Source of the DNA: Fulvia fulva | Lineage: Eukaryota; Ascomycota; Dothideomycetes; Mycosphaerellales; Mycosphaerellaceae | DNA length: 64,000 bases | Assembly (NCBI RefSeq): GCF_020509005.1 | Contig: NC_063021.1 | Location: forward strand, 310,001-374,000 | Reading direction: 5' to 3' | Shown: positions 1 to 13,031 of the stretch, piece by piece | Layout of the letters: each line of letters begins with the position of its first letter | Numbering within the stretch: the stretch's first letter is position 1 | The notes under the pieces: model-generated | What the model saw: only the letters and a program-made list of their open reading frames with translations | What the model was told of the DNA's origin: nothing | Databases searched by the model: none | Program-made: the position numbers and the translations under genes

Positions 1-412
1 CGCGAGGTTAATAGCGGAGAGGATAGCTATCCGCCGGGAAGGGGAGGAAAGTCGAAGGATCGTATTAGTACTAAGACACTATAGCGTAACTCTCTTAGTA
101 GAGGGGGTTTCTAAGACACTACGGCTCTCTTAGAATAAACAGTTAGTCGATACGAACGCGATGTCCGGAGAGCGACTCTTCTTAGTAAGCTCGCCTACTT
201 GTCTAAGGTATTAGTATAGGCTCCCTAACTCGGAGTCTAACAGTGCCTTACTAGGCTCTTTTACGTCTTATATACACCTATAGCACGGCTATAGCTTCCT
301 ATATAAGGCGGGTGCGGCCTCTAGTCTGCCTTCCTTTTGTTCTAAAGAGGAATAACTCTAATACGACTTTATCGAGGGTGAAACACCGAGTTACTAACCC
401 GGGCTCATAACC
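1..412 (-). mobile_element. Copia family C, second copy: 5' leader (cut by window edge)
   Basis: This stretch is nearly identical to 36,984-37,395, the leader of the other family C element, and lies in the same minus orientation. It ends at 412 with the primer-binding site (398-412 on the plus strand), next to the LTR at 413-630. It is rich in TpA and poor in CpA/TpG, as expected after RIP, and no open frame survives. The rest of the element lies to the left of the window. Confidence 0.7.
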
Positions 413-630
413 TATTAAATAGGTACGAGTTGCGTAGTAGTAGAAGACGGCGGATTATACGAAAGACGAAGAAGGACCTAATAGGATAGCGTGTATCTAT
501 ATATAGTATCGCCGGTATTAGTGTAGGTGTTTTAGGAGGGACAGCTATACTTAGGGCTTGACTAGTAAGCCCTGATTACTAATCCCCCTAAGCACCTAAT
601 GTTGACCCTATGACCTACATATTCTTAATA
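413..630 (-). repeat. LTR of copia family C (copy 2, 5' LTR)
   Basis: Read on the minus strand the LTR starts TATTAAGAAT (TGTTA before RIP) and ends in ACCTATTTAATA, with the primer-binding site directly after it. It matches 37,396-37,629 at both ends, with the middle diverged and slightly shorter. Copia A sequence begins immediately at 631, so this element probably inserted into copia A. Confidence 0.65.
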
Positions 631-1013
631 AGAAGCTCCCTAGATCCCTAGGAAATAGACGTTACTAGGTTATAAGTAACGGTCCCTAAATTATCCCTTA
701 GAAAGGGAAAGGCTAACTATAATATTAAGGGCTATAATACAAAACAGAAAGCCCTAGAATCTATAGTCCCTAAGCCCGAACTAACTACTAAAGTAGGAGA
801 AGTAATAGACCTCTTAGAGAACCTTGCTACTTTTTACTAAGCTTTCTTTATAGCTATATAATTAGTAGACAGTTCAATACTATAGGATAGCGAATTCCTA
901 GAAGAAGTTAAGAAAATGGCCTTTATAGCAACTATAGAAGCTATTATATATAAGCAAGAGGTCCTAATTCTAAAATCCTATAAGGATACTATAAATAATA
1001 AGAAATAGGGACA

Positions 1014-1533
1014 TGTTATAGTCTCCCTATAGAGAGTACAGAAGGTAGGGACAGAAGAGCCTTAGAGTGCTTAGAAGTCGTCAAGAAGTGATAGTCTAGC
1101 TTAGTGTATAAGCGCTAAGAATTATATGCCCCGTAATATTTACTACGGGACCTAGCCCTCCAAATTCACCCCTCTACCAAACCTTAATAGATTCACTTCG
1201 GCTCGTAACTATATGACTCACGGCACTCCCGCGAGTACCCGCGACTACGCTAGACCCTAGAAGAAGTACGTAGAAGACTCGGAACGTAGGGCAGGTTGGA
1301 ATGAGGTTTTGAGCAAAGCTACTAAGCGCGGCTTCGTACGGGTTAGCCCTATTAATACGGGGACACGTACTCGCGAGGGTCGCGTATAAATATCTAGCCT
1401 TCCCTAGGCCTCTCTTACTTCCTTCGTCTTTTGTTTTATATAGCAATTATACTATACCCTTTTGTATCTATACTTCGCACCTACATTCTCGCTTTTACCC
1501 TTATATCTTATAGGCTAGGCTCTCGCCCTAATA
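1014..1533 (+). repeat. 5' LTR of RIP-mutated gypsy element
   Basis: It begins TGTTATAGTC (TGTCATGGTC in the intact copy) and ends CCCTAATA (CCCTGACA). It is 520 bp against 443 bp in the intact copy, because of an extra segment after about position 1,180. Open frames inside it, such as 1,174-1,446 on the minus strand, also occur in the 3' LTR and are not genes. Confidence 0.9.
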
Positions 1534-4500
1534 TTATAAAAGACTAACAAACCGTTAACTACTCGAGTCATCCTTATAGGTGACTACGCTACCGATAGAG
1601 GTGTCAACCTCGACAACTAAGACACTCTATTCCACTTTAGTAAGTAGACTAATATCCCCTTCTCGAACGCCGCTACCTTCGGTGCCTAGGCAAACGCTAA
1701 CCCCGACACCGCCTACGCTCTTATTAACCGTACCGTCTCCTCTTTCCGCGAGACCGCCTAGTAGGTCGAGCAAGCAAATAACTAAGTAACATACCTTTAA
1801 GGTATTATAAACACCTTCTAGAACCTCGCCCCGTACGCCGACGACAACCGCCGCTAGTACTTCTCTAAGAAGGTTAATAACCTAGACGAGTTCGACGGTA
1901 ATAAGAGTAAGTTTAAGGCATTTAAGACATAGCTTACTATTAAGCTATTAGCTAATACCGACCACTTTCCGTAAGAGAAGGACAAAGTTACGTACGTCTT
2001 CTCCCTCCTTCGGGGAGACGCCGCGGCTTAGGTATAATACTATATCGATAACGCTACGTAGACTATCGGCTACCCGGACGTCCTCACCTTAATATAGGAC
2101 CTCCGTACTGCCTTTAGTAATCTAGACCGTAGAGCTACCGCCTAGAACGCTATCTATAACCTCCTCTAGAAGAATAAGAGCTTCGCCGAGTACCTCGCGG
2201 CCTTTAACCGCGATATCGGGTTTACCGGCTATAACGAAGAGACTAAGAAGAGTACTCTCCGCCGTGGTTTGTTAGTAGAGCTTCTTCGAGCCCTCGAGGA
2301 CAAGGACGTCGGTACTATAAGCTTCCGTAAGCTCGTCGAGACCTACTAGCGCCTCGACTCTAATATAAAACACACCGCCTCTCTCCTCGCTTCCCGTTCT
2401 TAAGGTCGTTAGCCTCGTAGTCCCGGAAGCCACTTCGCTACTCTACTAGGCGCCGCCGCTCCTACGGCTCTCCCTCCCGTCTCTATAGGTAACGCTATAG
2501 ATCTTAGCGCTAGTACCGCCGTCCCTCGAGTCTAGGGCCTCGTTAACGGTAAGCTTACTCCCGAAGAGAAGCTTCGCCGTCGCTAGGCCGGACTCTATAC
2601 CTACTACGGCGGTCTAGGCTATATCGTAGCTAACTGTCCGTAGCTCGCTACCCGTAAGGCCCGTAACCCGGTTCGCGGCGCTATCGGCGCTATCGAGCCT
2701 ACTCCTACTACTCCCGCTAAGTAGGAAAAAGCCTAGGTCTTCCTTATCGACGCGATGAAGACTAAGAACAACGTTTACCGAAAGTGAAGAGAGGAAAGAA
2801 GTTAAGGATCAATATAGTATAGCTAGACCTATACGACGAGACGGGTAAGGACTACGCTTATAAACCGTTCGTTACGAATGTAAATATCGGCTTAAAGAAA
2901 CTCTCTTCTTCTAATCTTACTCTTATAGACACTAGCGTACTAGGCGAGTCTTTTATAGACTATAAACTCGCGACCTCTCTTAACCTCGAACCCTAGGAAC
3001 TAAAGTACCCTCGTACCCTTGAACTCTTTAACGGTACGGAGACTACTACTAGTAAGATTACTTATATTATATACACGTTAATCACCCTCGGAGGCAAGCG
3101 TATATCGATTACTAGCTTCCTTACGTCCCTACCGTATTAGAAGTTTATCCTCGGCCTCCCCTAGTTTAGACGATACCGACCTATTATCGACTAGACTTCC
3201 CTTACTATCAGCTTCCCTCTAGAAGTTCCTCCGGCACCTCCGCCTTCTCCGCCGCCTTAGCGCGGTCCTAAGTATACTAAGATCTTCTAGGTAAACGCCG
3301 CTGCCTTTACTACTACTACTAAGTAGCCTAAAGCTTAAGTCTTCGCCGTCTCTCTCCGCGATATCGACATCGCCCTCGAGAAGCTCGATAAGAAGCGTAT
3401 ACCTACCGACCCTACTACGAAGGTCCCTCCTTAGGCACACTACATCCTCTACGTATTCGATACTAAAGCCGTAGACGAGCTACCTCCTTATCGCCCTTAC
3501 GACTATAAGATTAAGCTAGAAGAAGGTGTAGAGATACCGTTCGGACCGTTATATTCTATGTCCCGAGAAGAGCTTATCGTCCTTAAGAGATACCTCGAAG
3601 AGAACCTAAAGAAGGGGTTTATTCGAGCGAGCCGTTCTAGCGCTAGTAGTCCCGTTATGTTCGTTAAGAAGCCCGGCGGTAGTCTACGCTTCTACGTAGA
3701 CTACCGAGGCTTAAACGCTATTATAAAGAAGAACCGCTACCTAATACCGTTGATTTAGGAGACGCTCGAGCGCCTCTCTAAGGCCAAGTACTTTACTAAG
3801 CTCGATGTCATCGCTACGTTTAATAAGTTACGAATAGTAGAAGGACACGAGTATCTTATAGCCTTCCGTACTCGCTACGGGCTATTCGAGTCGCTCGTTA
3901 TGCCCTTCGGCGTTTATAACGGGCCTAGTACCTTCTAGAACTTTATTAACGATATCCTTTAGGAGTTCCTCGATCAGTTCTATACTACCTATATCGACGA
4001 TATCCTAGTCTATAGCGAGACTAAGGAGGAGTACCGCGAGCACGTCTATAAGGTCCTTTAGAAGCTCGTAGACGCCGGCTTATAGCTCGATATCGATAAG
4101 TACGAGTTTAAGAAGACCGAAGTCAAGTTCCTTAGTTTAATTATTACCGTAGACGGTATTAAGATAGACTAAGAGAAGATCGACGCTATCGTCGAATAGG
4201 ATACTCCTACGAACGTCAAAGAGGTCTAGGGTTTCCTAGGCTTTACTAACTTCTACCGCCGCTTTATCTACGTATTTTCGGGCGTAGTACGCCCTTTGAC
4301 GAAGCTTACGCGTAAGGGTAAGAAGTTCGCCTAGACCGACGAATACTAGGAGGCTTTTGACTTACTTAAAGCGAAGTTTATTAAGAACCCGCTTCTACGG
4401 CACTTCGATTTCGAACTAGAGACCCGTATAGAGACCGACGTATCCGACGGCGTAGTAGGCGGTGTCCTGCTATAACGCCGCTCGCCTAAATCCCCCTAGT

Positions 4501-6784
4501 TACCTATCGCCTTCCTCTCTAAGAAGATAACCGCTACGGAGTATAACTACGAGATCTACGATAAGGAGCTTCTCGCTATCGTTAAAGCTTTCGAAGAGTA
4601 GCGCCCCGAGCTCGAAGGCTCTACTATGCCCGTCTAAGTAAGCTCCGACTATAAGAACCTCGTCTACTTTATAAAGAGCAAGCTACTTAATCGTCGCTAG
4701 GCCCGCTAGAGCGAGTTCCTCTCCCGGTTTAACTTCGTAATCTCGTATACGCCCGGTAAGGCTAACTCGATAGCCGACGCCCTTACCCGCCGCCCTAGTA
4801 ACTCTCTAGTTAATCGAAGAGGGGGCCGGCAATTCGTAGGGTAATAAGTCATTAAAGAGTATAACCTCTCTTCCGAGCTTCGAGAGTACCTATCGAACGG
4901 CTAGCCTACGCTCGCCGCTTCCTTTACTACTCTCGTACTCGCTCCTACCTACCTTAACGAGAGTAACGATGAATCCGAGCCTAAAGAATACGCCTCGGAC
5001 GCTAAGGACTTGAACGACGATAAAGAGGGCTTAGTAATAACCGACGGCTTATCCGAATTAGACTTTAAGGGGTTTAATAATAAGGAGCAGCCCGAAGGCA
5101 TTATAGCACGAGTACGAATAGCGTACGATACCGACATAGACGCCTAAGAGTTAGTTTAGGCCCTTAAATCTAGCGCGAGGACATTCCCGGGCTTCTCGCT
5201 ATCCGAGTACGAGCTCTAGGAAGGTGTCGTCTACTTCCGTAAGAAGCTTTACGTACCGTAGCCCGAAGGCTCTAATATCCGAGCTAAGATTCTTTAAATT
5301 ATCCACGACTCCGCCTCTAGGGGTTACCTAGGCGTAGCTAAGACCTATAAGCTCCTCGCTAGGTATTACTAGTAGCCGTATTCCTAGAAGGACGTCCGCC
5401 GCTACGTACTAAACTACGCTACTTACCGAAGAGCTAAAGCTAACCGCTACCGTCCCTACGGTCTCTTACACCCTCTCCCGGCTCCTAATCGTCCGTAGAA
5501 GCACATTACTATAGACTTTATTACCGATCTTCCTTACGGTAAGACCTTTAGCGGCGTAAAAGCAAAGGCCCTTCTAGTGATCGTAGACCGTTACTCTAAG
5601 GACCGGTATATAATCCCGTACTAGAGTATAACCGTAAAGGAGACTACTCGCTTGTTCTACGAATTCGTCTAGCGCTTTTAAGGCCTCCCGGATAGCATTA
5701 CCTCTAATAGAGGCACCTAGTTTATCTCGTACTTCTAGAAGCGTCTATATACTATCCTAGGCATTAAGTATAACCTCTCGACCAGTTTTTAGCTATAGAC
5801 CGACGGCTAGACCGAAATTACGAACGCTATCCTCGAGTAGGTCCTCCGTTACTTCGTCGACTACTACTAGAAGGATTGGCCTTAGTATATCCCTACGGTA
5901 GAGTTCGCTACTCGTAACTAGGACTCGGAGACTACTAGCTACTCTCCCTTCTATACTACGAGAGGTTACTACCCTCGTATAGGTATAGAACTAGAAGAAC
6001 CTCTCCCGCCTACCGAAGACGTAAACGAGTAAGTAGTAGACGAGTTCGCTACTATACTCTTATAGATCTATAAAGAAGTTCACGACGAGATAGTATACGT
6101 ATAAGCAATCTACGAGGATCAAGCTAATCGTCGTCGCTAGCTAGCTCCCGACTACTAAGTAGGCGATATAGTCTACCTTAACTCTAAGAACATTAAGACA
6201 GACCGCCCCTCTAAGAAGCTAAACTAGAAGAACCTAGGTCCTTTTGAGATCACCGAGCGTATTAGTTCATACGCCTACCGTCTAGCTCTTCCTACGAACA
6301 TAAAGATCCACGACGTCTTCTATCCCGTACGCCTTCGGCCGTCGGCTAAGGACCTATTCCCGAACCAAAACCAAGACATACTAGGTCCTCCCGATGAAGT
6401 AGAAGTCGACGAGCCTATTAACCTACCTTCTGACGACTATACCGTCCGTAAGATCCGGGGAATCCGCGTAGAGCCTAACGACGTTAAAGGACTACCGCCG
6501 ATCAAGTATAAAGTCGAATAGTAAGGTTGCCCTAAGTAGGATACCTTATAGGAACCTATCTAATATATTATCTTTAATCGTCAAGTAATCGAAGAATACT
6601 ACGCCCGCGTAGACGGCCTAGAAGTCAATATCGGTAGGCTCTTCGAATCTAAGCTCTTCGACGGGGCTTACTAATAGTATATCGACTATAATATTAGGCC
6701 TAGGCCTAGTACTAAAGCTGAACATCCTCGATATATAGAACTACTACGGCTTCGTAGGAACTTAGCTTTGTTCGGGGGGGCTAC

Positions 6785-7304
6785 TATTATAGTCTCCCTA
6801 TAGAGAGTACAGAAGGTAGGGATAGAAGAGCCTTAGAGTGCTTAGAAGTCGTTAAGAAGTGACAGTCTAGCTTAGTGTATAAGCGCTAAGAATTATATAC
6901 CCCGTAACATTTACTACGGGACCTAGCCCTCTAAATTCACCCCTCTACTAAACCTTAATAGATTTACTTCGGCTCGTAACTATATAACTTACGGCACTCC
7001 CGCGAGTACCCGCGACTACGCTAGACCCTAGAAGAAGCACGTAGAAGACTCGGAACGTAGGGCAGGTTGGAATAAGGTTTTGAGCAAAGCTACTAAGCGC
7101 GGCTTCGTACGGGTTAGCCCTATTAATACGGGGACACGCACTCGCGAGGGTCGCGTATAAATATCTAGCCTTCCCTAGGCCTCTCTTGCTTCCTTCGTCT
7201 TTTGTTTTGTATAGCAATTATACTATACCCTTTTGTATCTACACTTCGTACCTATATTCTCGCTTTCACCCTTATATCTTATAGGCTAGGCTCTCGCCCT
7301 AATA
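6785..7304 (+). repeat. 3' LTR of RIP-mutated gypsy element
   Basis: It pairs with 1,014-1,533 in sequence and length (520 bp), and a run of Gs just upstream marks the polypurine tract. Its end at 7,304 is followed by the target-site duplication ggaca. Confidence 0.9.
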
Positions 7305-8926
7305 GGACATCTTTAGAAGGAAGCAATCCAAAAGGAACTAGATACTCTATAGAGTAATAACACCTAGGAAAATTATGTTCTACTAAAAGGAGCAAATCTG
7401 ATTACATTAAGATAGGTCTTTAATATTAAGAGAAGTATTAGTAGAGCTATTAAAAAGTTCAAGGCTAGACTAGTTATAAGGGGCTTCTTATAGAAGTTTA
7501 GTATTGACTCTATAGAGACATTTACACCTATAGTAAGATAGAACACCCTTAGGGTGTTTATAGCTATTGTGTATAAGAAGGATCTTCATCTTTACTAAGT
7601 GGATATAAACAATACATTTATAGAAAGCACCCTCTATAAAGATATCTTTATATTACTACTACTATCAGTTAAGCTTCTACTAAACATAGTGTTCAAAATC
7701 CTTAAAAGCTTATATAGACTTAAGTAAGTAGCTAGAGATTGGAATCAACTCTATGTGTCAAAGCTTAGAGAGATTAGAATTACACAGTCAGAAGTAGATC
7801 TATACCTACTTATCTATAAGAAGAGGGAGATCATAAACCTTATATATATAGATGACATTCTAATTACTATACTAAAGTTAACAGATGTTCTCTAGTTCAA
7901 AAGAGAACTTGGCAAGATCTTCAAGATCAAAGATCTAGGTGAACCTAAAAAGATCCTTAGTATAAGAGTTATAAGGGACAGGAAGAGAGGAATCCTAAAA
8001 CTTGACTAAGGACACTTTATTAGGGATAGCCTAGCTAAGATAGGAATGAACTATAAGAAGGCAGCACCTATACACTCACCTATAGACAGCTATAAGGCCC
8101 TTAAACCTTCAAGCCATATAGATAAGAGGTGTGACAAGGCAGAGTACTAGAGTATTAATAGTACTTAGATATGGCTAGTAATAATTATAAGGCCAGACAT
8201 TGCTTTTGCCCTAGGAAGGATAAGCTTATTTGTGAGTGACCTATCCACGTACTATATAAAGGCTTTGAAGAAGATCACTAGGTACCTAAGATTATACCCT
8301 GATCTAGGACTTTAGTTCTCAAAGTCTAGAAAAGGACACCTTATTAGATACTATAATTCTGATTATACTATAGATAAAGTAGACAGAGTCTCAATCCTTA
8401 GGTATATCTTCTTCCGCTATAGGGCACTAGTTTCTTAGATAAGTAAGAAGCAAAAGTCTGTAGTAACATCTAGAATAGAGGCTGAATATATAGCTATAAA
8501 TATATATACAAAGCAGTCCTAATTCCTAGCTTCACTACTAAGAGAAATAGATTGTCTAGAGTTAGTAGGAGACTGTTCCTATTAACTAAGAATTACTAGA
8601 AACTAGGCGACTGTATCAAATTTGAGACTAGTCTAATTAAGAGGTGACAATTAAGCTGCCCTTACCCTAGTAAAAGATACACATGTTTATAACAAGTCGA
8701 AGCACATTGATATTGCCTATAACGCTATTAGGAAACTTTAGTAGAGGAGGCTTATTACTATTAAGTACACCCTAACCTCTAAGATAGTTATAGACGGGTT
8801 CATAAAACCAAAGACTAGTCTATACTTCTAGAGGTTTATAAGCTAGCTTAACCTGTCATAAAAGGGTCTAAGTACTATTGATAGGAAGTGAGCAGACTAT
8901 AACCTCCTATACGAGATAAGTAGGAG

Positions 8927-9161
8927 TGTTAAGATATAGTATCTCAAAGGGAGTTAATAATTAGGAAGTGATCTAGTAGCCTAAGGTATCTACGAGAACT
9001 TAGCTTATAGGGAGATACCTTCTCTCCCCTTTAGCTTAGATAGACATCTAATATAATCAACATATTAGTTCCTAATATATTACTATATACTCGTACTATT
9101 AGTTAGTTAAAGATTAATCTCTTACTCTACTCCGCTACTATCTACCCGTACCTATTTAATA
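8927..9161 (+). repeat. 3' LTR of RIP-mutated copia A copy
   Basis: This 235-bp LTR runs from TGTTAAGATA to ATTTAATA and is homologous to 21,564-21,798, 26,943-27,177 and 36,001-36,236. Of the four copies it appears the most RIP-mutated. Confidence 0.85.
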
Positions 9162-11841
9162 CTTACTAATAAACCTAGATCCGCGTAAGCTAGAACCTAA
9201 GTATTTGAGATCCTATAAGATCCGTAAAGCGAGCTCCTAGGGACGTATATACTTTAGACCCCTACGGGTAGGATTCTAAGGTATCTCGTCTATAGGAATA
9301 GGCTTATATTAGCCGTGTATAAGGATCTAGCTAAATTCTAGTATCGGTATCTAGCTAGGACACTTCTAGATAGGTCCGGTGTTTTAGAAGATAAGCTAGA
9401 ACTTAAGGAAGTTCTAGGTACTAGTTAAGATACGAGTCTTGATCTAAAGGACCTTTTAACTATACCGGAGGCTAAGTAGTTAAAGAAACAAGTTAAACTC
9501 TAGACTACGAAAGAACGTAGCTAACCTTACGTAGGAGCGCGAGGGTTCTTAGTAGGGGAGGAAGGTTAAAGAAGAGAAGCTGACTTACTAGAGCAAGTTT
9601 AGCGAGACCTAAGAGTTACGAAGAATGCTTAGAGGAAAAGAAGCGAGCAAAAGACTTTAGCTAAAGCACTTAGGTCTTAAAGGCGATCTTATTATTAGAT
9701 TAAGTTAAGAAGAGTAGGCGAGGAGTAAGATTAGGTACATTCCCTACTACTCGAGAAGGACACTTAGGAAGATCGTTAGCCTCTATAATAAGAAAGTCCT
9801 TAGGAAGCTATCCCTACTCTAGCTAAACCCGCTAAGGTCCCGTAGGAGATACCGGTTATAGAGATTAAAGTATTTAGCTCGACGCTCTATCCCTAGGCCG
9901 ACGAAAAAGAGTTAGCCCTACCTTAGGGAATATTACTTAGATTAAGCATAGCGGACGAAGTTATAGCTAAACCTAAAGCGGCTAATAGCCTTTTAGATAT
10001 AGATATAGCGGACTTAGTAGACCCGGGGGTTAGATAAGCTAACCTATCGTAGTAGCTACTTCAAGAAGCCGAGGTAGTAGCTAAGACCGCTCGCCTAAAG
10101 GGACTAAGGTAGCGGATAACGAAGAAGAAACTATAGGAGTAAGCCTAGTTACTAAAGCGGCGCTAAGGGAGTTAGGTCGTAAGAATCATTAATTAGGGTT
10201 ATTAGTCTATAGTACTCTTAAGTTAGGCTACTCGGCTACCTATAACTCGTATAAAATAAGAACGTAGTACTCAATTATAAAGTAGTCTCGGGCTTATTAT
10301 TATCTAGGCTCTTAGAGCCTTACTTCTAACCTAGGAACCGGAAATTACGGGGTACTACCTCTAGATCCTCTCTATTATTATCCTCTACTATTAGTATAGA
10401 CGAACGAGCTAAGGAGCTAGATAGAACTATAGCCCCTCTCGGCCTCTCGGTAATCGAGCCGAACCGTAAAGTACGTCTAGTCGTAATTAACCGCCTAAAC
10501 CGCTTAGCTACTAGAAGAACGGGAGGACTAGCTATACGACTGTAGACCGTAGGTGAGGTCACGTCCGCCTCGCCCTTACTCTTAGAGTCTTCTAGGAGAG
10601 GCGTCTATACCGGAATCTCGCGGAGCTACCTAACGTAGTCGGAGGTATCGCTTAGACCCTCCTACGGCTCGTTACGGTCTAGGGTATAGCGTAGCGATAT
10701 CTACCTAGGGCCACGCCGAGTCCTAGGAGCCGACTTCTTCTTAGCTAAGGCCGCGGGTATCTTACTAGCTAAAGATACGGGCTTCTTACTAGGAGGCTTC
10801 CTAGGTACCTTAGGTATACTAGCGGACTTACTAGGCTTAGTTAGTAATATAAATAAGCCGTCGTCCTCCTTATCTAAGGTGTTCTCCTCCTAGCTAGGTC
10901 TATCCGTATTAGTCTCGGCGTTCTCGTAAATAAAGGCGCGGACGTAAGCTAAGTTAGCCTTTAACGCGGCCTTTAGGCGGCTAGCGGCGTCGCGGGTAGT
11001 ATAAGGCTTACGACTAACCTAGAAGACTAGACTATATATAGCTAGGGTCGGGGCGTTAATCTAAGCTAGATTACGATACTTAAACTTAGTGTTCTAGAAC
11101 TAACTAGACTCCGTAACCTAAGTAATATCGTAGGCCTAGGGAATATTAGAGAAGTCAGCTACCTTACTAGGGGTAAATAGGCGCTTAGAGTCCTTTGACC
11201 GGGAAGACCGCTTAGTATAGCTAAACTTAGTATAAGACCGGCTACGGTCGTAGGTAGAGTACTTACTAGTCTAGAAATAATTAGTATAGCCGCCGCGCTC
11301 GATAAAGGTAAAGTCGACTATAATATTAGGCTTAGGATCCTCCTAGTCGCATTTCTCTAGCTTACTACTCAGTAGGCTAAGTTACTAGTACTTAGTAAAG
11401 GTTCCTAGCGGACGCTCGGTATCGCCCTTAGAACGGTAGCTTTATACGTATCGCGTAGATCTAGAGCGGCCGCTATAGTAGCTAAAGACGATCGCCGCTA
11501 GCCTAATTTATACGGTATATAGTCTAAAAGCGATAGGCTACCTTAGAATACCGCCCTTAGGGACCTCTTCGAAGACGTCGAAGTCGGAGTCTAATACGGC
11601 TACTAGCTTTAGAACGCCGCTAAACTAGAAGCGGCTATAGCGTAAAGGGAGTATGAAAATTATCTTAAAGAATCTAGATCCTCCGTCAATCCTTAGATAC
11701 TAGCGCGCGATACGGGCTAACTATAGCGCGATCTAATCGTCTAGCTTAATAACGTCGCGAGAGAACTAGACTTTAAACTAGAAGGCGTAGAGCCAAGTCT
11801 ACTAACCGGCTAACTATCCGGTAGGTATATCCGGAAGGCGC
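9162..11841. repeat. RIP-mutated repeat DNA of unidentified family
   Basis: No intact gene is visible in these 2.7 kb. The sequence has the same depletion of CpA/TpG and the same frequent TAG/TAA stops as the neighbouring elements, so it is very probably another decayed transposon. The part up to about 10,200 reads more like plus-strand coding remains, and the rest more like minus-strand Lys/Arg/Pro-rich gag-like remains. I cannot assign a family. A 78-residue open stretch at 10,326-10,562 (minus) has no recognisable motif. Confidence 0.5.
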
Positions 11842-12347
11842 TATTAGTTTATAAGCTTTATATAGCTACTTAGCGAGATATACTACTATAAAGCGGTAGA
11901 CTATCAAATCCGATAGATTCTAATAACCCGTAAGCTCCTAGCATCGCTAGGATTATACGGAAATACTTGTCTAGGCCGTAATAGGCTAGCGCCGGACTAC
12001 CGGCTTATAGAATCTTTAGAACTAGCTATGTTCTAATTATATTAAAATCTAGAACGCTCTAGGTTATCTAGAAGACAAGCTATAGAATTTAATAGAATCT
12101 ATAAGATATAACTTCTTACAAATCCGCTTCTTATTATAAATATACTACGTAATAGATTACGTAGTATAGAAGGTTCTAGGAGTCTATAATCGAAAATAAA
12201 TAAGAGTAGAATAAGCCCTCTAGATAGGATAAGCAGCAAAGCAAGTCTACTACTCTTAACTACTATAGCCTCGACTATTATACTCGACTCATTACGACTA
12301 TCTACGAATATCCTAAGGCTAGCTTCCGCTACGAACACCTTTTAATA
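11842..12347 (+). repeat. 5' LTR of partial copia B copy
   Basis: This 506-bp LTR begins TATTAGTTTA (TGTTAG before RIP) and ends CCTTTTAATA. The same 506-bp unit occurs inverted at 14,054-14,559 and 20,580-21,085. The open frame at 12,099-12,338 recurs in every copy and is an LTR artefact. Confidence 0.85.
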
Positions 12348-13031
12348 GGTTATAAGCCCGGATCAGCTCTTAGCCTACGGAACCTAGTCGCCCCTACCGA
12401 TTAGGAACGATAACTACGCCCTATATATACGACAAGCGGCGTAGCGACCGAAGAAACCCGAGGAAACAAACGAGAAACGGCAAAAATCGCGCGAATCTAC
12501 TAGAAGGTCCGACACGGACAGGGATTCCCCGCGTTACAAATAAGCGGGCTATACTAAAAAGGGAAACACCCCGGATATCCTAACATCCCGGCGAAAAATC
12601 AGCGCTAGTCTCGGCAAACCTTCCGTTTACGGAAGTACCCCGCATTTCGAAGCTACGAGGATTATGACCTACTATAATTATTACAACTTCGTAAATTCGA
12701 TAACTCGACAACCCTACGACCTCAAAATTCAAACCAACCCGTTTCCGGATCGGGAATATACGACGAATCTAACTATAGAGAGCCTGTGGCGTTACAAAGT
12801 CCCTTCGGAGCGCTATCCTCAGTAATTAGGAATTTTAGCGTTACTAGTAGTATAAAATCCTTACGAGGAACCTACTAGCAATCCGTATACTAATACGCTG
12901 GGACGAAAAATAGCGAAATCTAAGGGCGGGAGCCTGCGAAAGTAGCTAAAGTATTGTGCCTATCTCTCTATAAAAGGAAAGAGCGATTTTTAAATAAAGC
13001 TCTTTACTTTCTAAAGGACGCTTTTTTTAAG

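Larger units (their letters stand above)
1014..7304 (+). mobile_element. Ty3/gypsy chromovirus, RIP-inactivated full-length copy
   Basis: This is a complete LTR element with LTRs of 520 bp at 1,014-1,533 and 6,785-7,304, flanked by the 5-bp duplication ggaca (1,009-1,013 and 7,305-7,309). Its internal region (1,534-6,784, 5,251 bp) aligns base for base with the intact element at 29,232-34,482 (offset 27,698), with no net insertion or deletion. In the stretch I compared, all differences are CpA to TpA or TpG to TpA. The gag and pol frames are full of stops; the longest remnant, 3,558-3,758, is a reverse transcriptase fragment with G-to-S, C-to-Y and P-to-L type changes. Each LTR carries about 77 bp absent from the LTRs of the intact copy. 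Confidence 0.95.
631..9161 (+). mobile_element. Copia family A, RIP-mutated 3' half (interrupted)
   Basis: Bases 631-1,013 and 7,310-9,161 together match the 3' half of the fuller copia A copy (about 24,943-27,177): end of integrase, reverse transcriptase, RNase H and 3' LTR (8,927-9,161). They are separated by a gypsy element inserted at 1,014-7,304. Almost every CAG and TGG codon has become TAG, so no long frame remains. The 5' half is missing, probably beyond the family C copy at the left edge. Confidence 0.8.

Noticed and set aside
1174..1446. Open frame MLYKTKDEGSKRGLGKARYL (minus), also at 6,948-7,217, 28,941-29,144 and 34,635-34,838
   Set aside because: It recurs in every gypsy LTR and is a by-product of LTR sequence, not a gene.
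12099..12338. 79-codon frame present at 12,099-12,338, 14,063-14,302 and 20,589-20,828
   Set aside because: It lies wholly within the copia B LTR and recurs in each LTR copy.
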